A stretch of DNA of 64,000 nt from Owenia fusiformis (taxonomy: Eukaryota; Annelida; Polychaeta; Sabellida; Oweniidae): NCBI GenBank assembly GCA_903813345.2, contig CAIIXF020000001.1:16199915-16263914 (forward strand), given 5' to 3'. Shown one piece after another: positions 9,636 through 21,600 of the stretch. Numbering within the stretch: the first letter of the stretch is position 1; every line of letters begins with the position of its first letter. Under the pieces are notes generated by a model. That model ran no database searches. It worked only from the letters and a program-made list of their open reading frames with translations, and was not told where the DNA came from. The position numbers and the translations under genes were made by a program.

Positions 9636-12600
9636 TTATTTTTTACTTTCTTCAGTTTTTTCTCCACCAAGTGGTGATTTTAATACTTCATCAATAAGTC
9701 CAAATTCTTTAGCCTCATCTGGACTCATAAATCTGTCCCTTTCTAAATTCTTCTCTGAAAATAAAGCATGTGACATTAGATAAGATTACATCAGTAGTAA
9801 TAGGGGTGGAGGGCTATAGCTTTGTCTAGATATTTGTCAGGACTTCCTTCACATACAGTTGGCTCAACTGAATTACATTAGTTAGTTCATCATGATCTGA
9901 AAGCTGGGATGCTAGAAAGGTTGCATACTTTACATCATATTTCATTAGCTGAGATAGAGAGGTAAACTCCTTTACCTATTAAATCAAGAGGTTGAGATTT
10001 TCTTTATACACGAAGGTTGAGAGGTATGTTTTCTCTTGTCTATTATATCAAAACGTTCAGGGATGGGTTGATATTTTTCTCACTATTATTTCAAGGGGTT
10101 GAGAGATGATTTCCCTAACTGGTATATCAAGGGGTTGAGAGGTATGATATCCCTTACCAGTATATAAAGGGGTTGAGATATATGATATTGAATGATTTCC
10201 CTTACTATTAAATCAAGGGGCTGAGAGGTATGATTTCCCTAACTAGTATATCAAGGGGTTGAGAGGTATGATATCCCTTACTAGTATATAAAGGGGTTGA
10301 GATATAATATGATATTGTATGATTCCCTTACTATTAAATCAAGGGGTGAGAGGTATGATTTTCTTTGCCTATTATATCTAGGGGTTGAGAAGTATGATTT
10401 CCTTACCAGTATATAAAGGGGTTGAGATATATGATATTGTATGATTTCCCTTACTATTAAATCAAGGGGTAAGTGAGAGGTATGGTTTCCCTTACTATTA
10501 AATCAAGGGGTTGAGAGGTATGATTTCCCCAACTAGTATATCAAGGGGTTGAGAAGTATGATTTCCTTACCTATTGTTTCAAGAGGTTGAGAGGTATGTT
10601 TAACATAGAGTTGATTTATTTGTTTTTTCATCTTAAGAATCTCCTCAGCCTGTATCTGTATATCTGTTGCTTGACCCTGCAAAAACAATTGAGAATAATC
10701 AATGAAGTTTTTACATTAAAATACGTTTTGTAATTTGACATTTGAGTAGACGTAAAGTGATGATATTAAATCCCAATTAATGGTCAAGTTATTGTACCAT
10801 TCAAGTAAAACAGAAAAATATTTTGCCTGAGAAGGTCTCAAGGTACAGAACTTACAGCTGTCTGGCTGCCAATGGCAATCTTTTCACTCTTGCCAATGAA
10901 CTTGGAAAAATGAGTTGCCTATTGGACAGTGGACTCAATTCCAATATTTTAATTAGACAATCATGTTTTCAACTTTTAGTCATGAACCTTGGAAGGTCCG
11001 TATATCATGTCGGCACCATCTTCTGAGGGTACAATATTTTCAGTATTTCCAATTTCCATGGCATACAGTTTTATAATTGTTTTTCAAAATTCTATTAGAA
11101 GTCATAACAGGTGATATGATGGTGTCAATAGAAAATGACATCACTTGAACTAATCAGATCACTGGGAATTTCACAATCTTTGAATAATATATCATATCAC
11201 TCATTCAATGAATGGGAACATTAAGTGAAATTCTTGCATTTAAGGTACAGCTGGAAAATAACATTTTAGGAAAAATTGCTATACCTGTACATGAAGGCAT
11301 GTGTAATTTCCTTGCTTTTTCAGGAAAGTATCATTACATTGTCTTCTTTTAGTAAATCTGGTAAAAGTTCAATGGTCCCGAACTCCAGGAAATTCTGATT
11401 TTTCACACTTTCTATTTTTCCAAATTTTCTTTCAAAGTTCCCAGACAACACAGGAGCCACCTGTTGTTTTTGCTCCTTTCTACCAATTCTTGAGAATGAA
11501 ATAAAATGTCTTTCCGAACCTTGTAGGAACAAAATAGCATGTACGACATGTTTTTAGACCTCTCAATATTATAGTTATACAAAGGATTTTTGGTTGATTT
11601 TAAAAAAGTATTCAAAAAATTAAAACAAAATCCCCCCAAAATAGATAAAAATCAAGATAAACCTTTTATTTCATTAACAAGATACTTTTTTAAAATCAAC
11701 CAAAATTTCCTTTGTGCAATTACAATATTGAGAGACCTAAACATGTTGTGTTTATGTCGTTTTGCTCCAATGAGGTTCGGAAAGATGTTTCATTTCACTC
11801 TGGAAACATGATACAAAGAACAAAAGAAGTGTTTGATGTGTTAAAAACAATATAGATGAAAGTATATATGATACGACGTCAGATACTGTACATCACGGCG
11901 TAACAGTGTAATTGTTCATTTTACCGACAAAATGCAAAGATTTACGCGATAAATATGCGCAATGCTCCTCCAAGTAATTGCAAACGTTTTAATATTCGTG
12001 GAATCTTCTTAAAAACTTCAAGTTTTGTTCAGATTAATGTGCGCTTCAATACAATTCTATATTCAAAAAGGTTGTGTCACGATATACAGAATTAGAATCA
12101 CCAGAAAGTAGACATTTCAAACCCTACCCGTTTTCTTCTTTGTCGCGCTTTTCGGCCCTGCGCTCTCGTTGTCGCACCGTCTTTCTAGACTCTTTCACAA
12201 TGCCCCTTGTCATATTCAACAGATAAACACAGACGGGAACATATTAAGGATTGTTAAATGCATTATTTGTAATTTATTTTAACTCGAATATTTAGTTTTA
12301 TTTATTTAAAGCAATGAATAATAAAGGAGAACATATAATACGCTAACGGCGTAACGTCTTATTTTGTAAAGGCTTCACTTGGGGTTGCGGTGATAAAACG
12401 ATGTCTATCTCAATATAGAACTGGTTCAAATTAAATGAAATTAATTGTATGTAGTAAGGGGTATATTTAAAAGAACATGCTGAAACATCGGAAAGTTTTG
12501 AATGTTTATCCCTTAATTAGAAATATTTGAACTCAAAAAATGAAACGTAATTTTGTGAATTTTTCACATGGCTTCACTTCATATTTCTTTCAATATATAC

Positions 12601-15600
12601 TTCTTACAGACTGAATTTTAATCGAAATGATATAGTTTTTTGATAAAAATATAGAATATGATATGCCCTTCAGGAATCAAAAAAAGAATAATTCACCTTT
12701 CAAACGATTTAATGTTTAATTGATCAAAACATATATCTTGTTTTTTGAAATTCTGCCTGTCGACACTTTTTGTGCATAAATATAAGCGTTAAGTTAGCAT
12801 TGTTATATTATGACGTCATCACACAGAATCTGTTTGTCTTTTCCAAAATGGTGCATTTAAATATTGCGAAAATTTGAGAAAGATCCGTTGGGAAATGAAA
12901 AAGTTATCTTCATTTTTCGTTTAAAATTAAAATCACTTTTCTTCAAAATGTTACAGTCGACACCCGGTTTTAGCATAGAAAGTCGCATAATACGGCTTGC
13001 GTGATTCTCATTTAAAAAGTCCCAAATCAGTTATTTGGAATTCTGATAGGCAAAATATTTCATGGACATACGTGTTCAACTGATGACGAAAAATTGTAGA
13101 AAAATATGATTTTGCTGTCGAGATATTGCGGTTTTAAAAGTAAGTACGCATTAAAAATGCAGTAAAATGCCGCGATGTACAGTATCTGACGTTGTATCAT
13201 ATATATTTTTCAAATTATATTGTTACCATTCAAAAGATGACCATTAAATTGACGATGTGTTAAATTTTTAGATTTTTTCATGACTGGTTTAAGAGAAACG
13301 TGTGTTCAAAAAGTTCTCCACTCCTTTATTGATCTTAACATTTATTGTAACTAGAAACTTTGAATTATATTGATGTTATACTCTTAGCTATATCTGTTGT
13401 TCTCAGTGCATTATTGATCTGTTTTTAACTAGGCAGGGATCCTTAAAAAGAGATAACTTCTGTTCTCCTTGCATACTTTTATCTAGCAGTGCCTCGGGAG
13501 AATACCACAGAATGTTACAGTATATAGTAGTTTGTTCCTGAAATATGAGTGGATGAAACTGCTCCACCTTCATGTGAAATACATCATAACAAGTAATGTA
13601 TTTTCTAATGATATAAATACAACACAATGCAATATCGCTGTCAAGGAAATAGTGATTGATTTTGGTGTTTTTACCTTTTATAAAAATGTCAAAATAATTA
13701 TTATCCATAATGATTTCCTATAATCAGTAAAGCTTATTGATAAGTATTATTGGTAGCATTGTGAAAGGGCTGAATAGATATTTCTCCTCTAAGTTTGGAA
13801 CATTTTTGTTTTGTTAATACTAGTCAGCATGGGTTTCAGAGTTATGACTAATGAAAGAATATGCCTTGTCAAGGACAGAGCTTTCGAGAATAAATAGAGA
13901 TTTTCCTATATGAGGTTCAGGATATTGGGATTATCCCGAGCCCAATATAATATATCCGCCCGAGGGCTGTAGGTCCCGAAGGTAGATATATAGAGATTAT
14001 CCTATATGAGGTTCAGGATATTGGGATTATCCCGAGGCCAATAGGTCCCGAGGGAAGATATATTATATTGGCCAAGGGATAATCCCAATATCCTGAACCG
14101 ACTATAGGATGATCTGTTTATCCCATACCAATCACATTGTTCAATTGTTGCAACCAATCGTGGAATTATTTTAAAATATTCATGTCCAGTTTTTTATTCT
14201 TGTCCGTAGCCGGATTTTCCTGTTCAAATATTTGATTATTAACGGGGCATACTGCTCCTTCCCTTCTCTAAAGCATCAAACAGATCGCGATCGATTGTTT
14301 GCGTTTTTCTCCATTGTCGTTTACAGTATGCGAACGTTACAAAAAAGAACCAATACGGGAACAGCGATTATGACGTAGCGGGCAGATATACTATATCTGC
14401 CCGCTTGGAGCGGGACGTAAAGCTATATCTGCCCGCTGATGAAGATATAAGTTTTTACAAACCGACTTTATGTACCCGTAACACGTCCAAGTATGGGATA
14501 AATTATATTGTCCAAGGGATAATCCATATATCCTGACCCGACTATAGGATAATCTGTTTATCCCATACCTATCTTGGTCATCTGGTTCATATTGTTCAAT
14601 TGGCCAGAGTTCAGAAAATATCCAACCGGCAACTGTGGTTTTGAAAATGAACCAATATGCGAATGGTGATAATGATGGAGCGAGCAGATATAGTATATCT
14701 GCCAGCTACGTCATAATCGCAGTTCGCAAATTGGTTCATTTTTTGTAACGTTCGCATGATAACTGTAAACAACAATGGAGAAAAACGCAGACAATCGCAA
14801 TCTGTTCGATGGGAAGGAGCATCCTGTTATAGTGTTAATGATCAAAAATTAGAGAAAATAAATGTGGATGAATAAAATACTGAAAGAACAGGAAAATGCG
14901 GCCATGGCCAAGAAAACAAAACCACCCTTGGTATACGCAGCTAACGAAAATTGACCGGTACGGGTCAAAAGCTGGACCGGTACGGGTTAACGGTTTTATT
15001 TGAATTTAAAACAGCCATAACTTGCTCAATATTGACTTCCTCGTGTCTAATTTGAAATATATGATGCCTCCCGATGCTTTTAAGTACCCCAATTTTTTAC
15101 AGATTTTTAAACGGACCAAAACTCTCTAAATGCGCATTTATGCTCTTTTCTCTCGAGAACGACTGTCTCATTTTCACGATAACTTTTATTTAGTACTTCT
15201 AACATATAAGATCTATTTTCCCCCATCAAGGAATGATGTAAATGACATGCTATTTACATCTTGTGAGTTTCAATGACGCGCATCTGATTTTATAAAAAAT
15301 GCCAAACTTTGTGACAAAGAATTTCCTCCTGCTTGCAGCGAGAAGACGGACCGGTTCGGGGCAATCTGCTTGTAGCGAGAAGACGGACCGGTTCGGGGCA
15401 ATAGCTGATGAAATTCTTTGTCACAAAGTTTGGCATTTTTTATAAAATCAAACGCGCGTCATTGAAACTCACAAGATGTAAATAGCATGTCATTTACATC
15501 ATACCTTGATGGGGAAAAATAGATCGTATATGTTAGAAGTACTAAATAAAAGTTATCGTGAAAATGAGACAGTCGTTCTCGAGAGAAAAGAGCATAAATG

Positions 15601-18600
15601 CGCATTTAGAGAGCTTTGGTCCGTTTAAAAATCTGTAAAAAATTGGGGTACTTAAAAGCATCGGGAGGCATCATATATTTCAAATTAGACACGAGGAAGT
15701 CAATATTGAGCAAGTTATGGCTATTTTAAATTCAAATAAAATAGTTAACCCGTACCGGTCCAGCTTTTGACCCGTACCGGTCAATTTTCGTTAGCTGCGT
15801 ATACCAAGGGTGAAAACTAGACATGAATATTCTAAACTATTTCCACAGTTGGTTGAACTTTCTGAACTGTGAGATGACCAAGATTGGTATGGGATAAACA
15901 GATGCAGGATATAGGGATTATCCTTTGGGCAATATAATATATCTACCCTCGGGACCTACGTCCCTCAGGCAGATATATTATATTGGCCTCAGAATAATCC
16001 CAATATCCTGAACCTCATATAGGATAATCTCTATGTATACATATGTAATGGAGCAAAATAAGCAAGATGAATATTGAAATGTGGCACACCTGCGTGGGAA
16101 CCTCTCGATCTTGAGTGTCATGCCTTACTGCAATAAAATCTCAAGCATGATAAGCTGTATTGTTAGTACCTCAGTGTGAATACTCGCATCTGATTGGTCA
16201 ATTAGCGGTCAACATTTTTGCCTGTACCCCACATGTGCATCATGGGATATCATATTGTTGACCGCATTTGTTACTGTACTACACTTGTGAATTATGGGAA
16301 TATGACGTCATGATGTTCAAAGAAAAACATGGCAGACTGACGTTTTTAAACATTGATGAATGTGATATTTTGACTTTGTTACTAGACAATAAGGATAGCC
16401 AAAATACAAAGAGAAACATAGAATTAACATTAACTATACTTAATGAGTATGCAGTGAAGTGCTGAAAATAGAGAATTTAGCTACCCCTTCCTACTTCAGA
16501 TGCGCGATTCGAACCAGGAGAAAAATAGTGAAATGTACAAAATAAGACTTTTCAAATGCTAAAATGGGGCATTGCACGAACAATTCGTAGATTAAAAAGT
16601 AGATGAGGTTACCCCGCGAACACTTGAAATAATCAAACAATATTTTCATTGATCGATGATTGTCGTCTACAAGTGTGTTATTAGTTTCTTCTGACTAACA
16701 AAACAATTGTAGACCTCTTCATTCAGTCAACCGACAAAATCATATACCTCGACTGTAAACCTTGAAACTACTGTTGACCTTGACCTTCGGTCTCTGTCAA
16801 CAGTAGTTTCTCAGTTTACAGTCTCGGTATACAATTTTGCCAGTTGACCTCTGGAGAGGTCAACAATTGTATACTGTAGAAGCAACCTGGTTACCAAGTT
16901 CATTACAGAAATCTATGGGGGTCCTCTATGGCATTAAGTATCACAATGCAATTAAATAGGGTAAACATGAGATTTAAAAGCTCAATATAATAGGGGATCA
17001 ATTGAAAGAGGTTATTAGCCTATTTGATATTCCAGATCAAATGAATTCTGTTAATTTTTCAACATTTTCTTTTGTATGTTGGGGAGATGCATCAAACTTG
17101 GACGTTTGGGATTACTTCATTGTAGGGCTATTTTGTCGCTGTAGGATTATTTTGACCATGGATTCATATTTCCAGGGTCAGCCATCTTGGATTAAAATCT
17201 CGCCAATTGGAGATTTTGATTTATTTTGAAAAAACAAAACATGGCAGACTGTGAATTTAAAATATAAGCCAATGTCAAAATAGCCCCATGGTCGAAGTAG
17301 GCCAACGATGAAGTAACCCCATACAGCAAAGTTTGACGCATATCCCCTAAAGCTAAGACACTTACAGCAGCTTGGCCTGATGGTTGGTGTATCATCACCC
17401 TTGAGTTTGGTAAAGAATGTCTCATCCCAGGCTCCCCTGCGCACAGGAGGAGTGATCCCATACTGCATGCCTGCCCCACGCACCATGTAGCAATTGGTGG
17501 CAGGACATATTGCATTGTGTCATATATTCCTAAGCCTGCGGTCACAGAGCCACCTGCAAATATTATGAACAACAATATACATGTACATGAAGTTAAATGT
17601 AAAATCAATCTAGTTACAGCTTGTAATGGCTTGTATCAAGAGCCCGAATAAGAGTTCCTCTTTGAAAACAAGCAATTTGATATTCTTGTTTGGGAAAAAG
17701 GTGGTTTAAATGTGTTCTCTGGTTTAGATTTTCCCCTGATGGTGCCATGATATTTTTTTAATCTACATTCTAAAGTAGCCTGCTAACAACTGAATTGGCT
17801 GCTTTTTATTTTACCGAAGTTGATTTGAGAATTACACCAATAGAAGTTATAACATGTATGAATCTATAAATATTGATGAAAACAGCAATCGACAAAAGTT
17901 ACCTCATAGGAAACTATATGTTTGAGAGCAATAGCCTTGTAAAACCAATAAAAAATCGGTAACCAGAAACTTTGTCTTTTAAGACCGGTGATCAAAGACA
18001 ATCGTTGAAGATGAAAGAACCCAGACAACTGATATGCTAATATTCTCTTTCGAGTCATTCTCAAAATTATGAATCTTGCAGAGTAAATTGGCAAATCAAA
18101 ACAAAAAAATGGGAAGGAAATGGGTTCAACTGTTGATACTAGACATTTGTGTGTTATTAACATATGCAGAAGTAATAAACATTAATTATGAGAGGGTTGA
18201 GAACATTACGAGGATTGGAACAATATTTGAAACTATGACCGTAAATGGTGATTACACAGAATGTATGTTTGCTTGTGTTCGACGCAATGTGTCATGTGTG
18301 GCATTTACTGTACGTACAGACGATGGAGTAACATTTTGTGACCTGAATACTGAGATGATTTGGGATGACCCTCCTGTTGAAATGAACAATAGTGACCACT
18401 ATGTCAGAAGTAAGTACAGTAAAACCTGTCTATGTAGAACACCTTTGGTACCTCTAAAAAATGTTCCACTTGGGAGGTGTTCTCACGGGGTACCATCGAA
18501 ATATTTTGGCAGAGAACGACATTTTACTAAGAAATGGCAATAATTTAGCACAATATATTTTTTAACTAGAGTTCTACTTTGATTTTGACAAAAGTAAGTA

Positions 18601-21600
18601 TTCCATGCAATGGCTATTTCATTCATGAGTTTGTAGGAATTCTGTTGGAACCCAGTTCTGATCAAGTACGAAGTTATTGAAATCGGCGCAGTTGGACTTT
18701 ACTCCGAAAGATGGTTTTTCGATTATAACTTTTTACAACATTTAAGTATAGACTTTTGAAAATAAATACAGAATAGTCCTTATATTATTGAATGATTCTG
18801 TTATTTCTGATTCACACGGCTCTGATTTGTTTAATTAAAAAAAAGTTTTAAAAATATTACTTAGGAACGTAACCGGAGTTGGGAACGTAACCGGAAATGA
18901 ACAATAGTGACCACTATGTCAGAAGTAAGTACAGTAAAACCTGTCTATGTAGAACACCTTTGGTACCTCTAAAAAATGTTCCACTTGGGAGGTGTTCTCA
19001 CGGGGTACCATCGAATAATTTTGGCAACGTACCGGAGAACGACATTTTACTAAGAAATGGCAATAATTTAGCACAATATATTTTTTAACTAGAGTTCTAC
19101 TTTGATTTTGACAAAAGTAAGTATTCCATGCAATGGCTATTTCATTCATGAGTTTGTAGGAATTCTGTTGGAACCCAGTTCTGATCAAGTACGAAGTTAT
19201 TGAAATCGGCGCAGTCGGACTTTACTCCGAAAGATGGTTTTTCGATTATAACTTTTTACAACATTTAAGTATAGACTTTTGAAAAAAGTACAGAATAGTC
19301 CTTATACTATTGAATGATTCTGTTATTTCTGATTCACACGGCTCTGATTTGTTTAATTAAAAAAAGTTTTAAAAATATTACTTAGGAACGTAACCGGAGT
19401 TGGGAACGTAACCGGAGCAGATCTAGATCAGTTGAATTATATAATTTAAAAAAATAAAATATATGATTTAAAGCATATATATTAATAAATACGCATTCGA
19501 ACAATCCCGTATGTTTTTAAATTAGTATATGTGCTTTAAATCATATATTTTAATTTTTTTGATTAAATAATTCAACTGATCTGCTCCGGTTACGTTCCCA
19601 GCTCCGGTTACGTTCCTAAGTAATATTTTTAAAACTTTTTTTTTAATTAAACAAATCAGAGTCGTGTGAATCAGAAATAACAGAATTATTCAAAAGTATA
19701 AGGACTATTCTGTACTTTTTTCAAAAGTTTATACTTAAATGTTGTGAAAAGTTATAATCGAAAAACCATCTTTTGGAGTAAAGTCCGTCTGTGCCGATTT
19801 CAATAACTTCGTACTTGATCAGAACTGGGTTCCAACAGAATTCCTACAAACTCATGAATGAAATAGTTATTGCATGGAATACTTACTTTTGTCAAAATCA
19901 AAATAGAACTCTAGTTAAAAAATATATTGTGCTAAATTATTGCCATTTCTTAGTAAAATGTCGTTCTCCGGTACGTTGCCAAAATTATTCGATGGTACCC
20001 CGTGGTTCTACTAATAGAGATTCATATAACATTAAGTCAGTCCTCAGATTCGGAAGTGTTCTACTTACAGAGGTTTTCCACTTAAAAGGTTTGACTGTAC
20101 TTGTCTTAAAATGTTGAAAATCATGGCGGAGAATTATCCATTTCATTTTATTTATTTATTTTTTAATTGGATTTTTACACCTCAAATAAAAACTCGCCTG
20201 TTGCCTGGTAAAATCTTGCTAACAAGATTTTACAAGAATTGAGGGAAGAATCAGAAAAAAATCAAAACTTGTCCAATATATGACCGAAAATCCATAACAT
20301 TTTCACAAGAATGATGGTTCCCATCAAAATCGGTCATTCTAATCGTACAGTTTGTGTCACTTTACTTTTCCGAAGGCAGTAAAGCTCAGTATCGATACCC
20401 CATCACCCCCAAAATTGATTGATTGAGTTTCTAAACTGACATTGATCTTTTGATGCCTTTTATTAATTACATTTTAATAGGCAATGTGTTCAAAAGCTGT
20501 TTCTTCAATTTGAATATTTTGGGTTTTGAAATCTGTGCTCAGAATCAGCATGTATTTTGAATTTATATCAATTTGAGCAATGAGTAATACTTGCATTGCA
20601 GGGTTTGAGTGCCAGAACGGAGGAACACGAATACTAGGCAGTTGTCAATGTGTTAATGGTTACTATGGCAACCGTTGTGAATTCATCATAAAAGGTAGTT
20701 GTTATTTCTACTAAACATTCAAAAAGGAAACAATACTGTATAAGTGGTATTTAATATGAATGGTTAATTTGCCGAATGGTCAAATTTTATCATTCTCCTA
20801 ATTTCAATTTTCCTAATGATATCCATTGGATAACATTATGAAGATAATATCTCTGACATTTAATTTTCCTAACCTGGCAAAAATTAGGCAATAGACAAAT
20901 TAAATGATTAGGCAAAATTACCATTTATACAGTATAGCAAATCAGCTTTAAAATTGGTCATCACTTTGTTGTCTTATTTCAGATTGTACTGAGATGAAAC
21001 TATATATTAAAAAGAATAGTGGATATTTCTGGGCACAACTGGCAGGGTTTGATAACCCTTACCAAATATTCTGTTCCCATACTTTGATGAGGGTCTACCT
21101 TAAAAATCGGTTCTATGATGCTACTCTCTATAACCTCACCTGGCAACAGTACAAACAAGGGTACAACGAAACCCCCTTAGTGAACTCTTTTATTGGCCTT
21201 GATAACCTGCACAAGCTTACCACAAATCGAGCACATGAACTCCAGGTAAGTCACCCTAAATATTCACTGCAGACTGCATGAGTGATGATCCCACAATGTA
21301 CTTTGACTTTTACTGGGCAAAAGTAAACAACTTAGTGTATTTATTACATGTACATGTAAATAATAAGAACCATTCTGTATCCTTCATATATATTAACTAA
21401 ATGGTTATTTTGTTTAGGTGCTTTTACAGCCTTGTTTTCATATATATTAACTAAATGGTATATATTATGGTTAGGTGCGTTACAGCCTTGTTTTCATATA
21501 TATTAACTAAATGGTATATACTATGGTTAGGTGCGTTACAGCCTTGTTTTCATATATATTAACTAAATGGTATATATTATGTTTAGGTGCGTACACAGCT

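Noticed and set aside
9960-10610. CRISPR-like regular repeats
   Set aside because: Units are contiguous without unique spacers, the host is a eukaryote, and the units copy a CLPP exon end. It is a minisatellite.
10823-11026. 67-codon ORF with protease-like DSGLNSN text
   Set aside because: It lacks the flanking pattern of a retroviral-type aspartic protease and any neighbouring pol sequence, so is likely chance.
12131-12213. Possible first exon of CLPP or another gene on the minus strand
   Set aside because: It is downstream of CLPP catalytic exons on the same strand, so cannot be its first exon; no family recognised. Kept only as a low-interest finding.
17192-17608. 138-codon minus-strand ORF as a separate gene
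   Set aside because: Its middle is the CLPP exon 17366-17553. The remainder is intron read-through.
20659-20672. X-box match GTTACTATGGCAAC
   Set aside because: It falls in the coding EGF exon (Gly-Tyr-Tyr-Gly-Asn), where the bases are explained by protein sequence.
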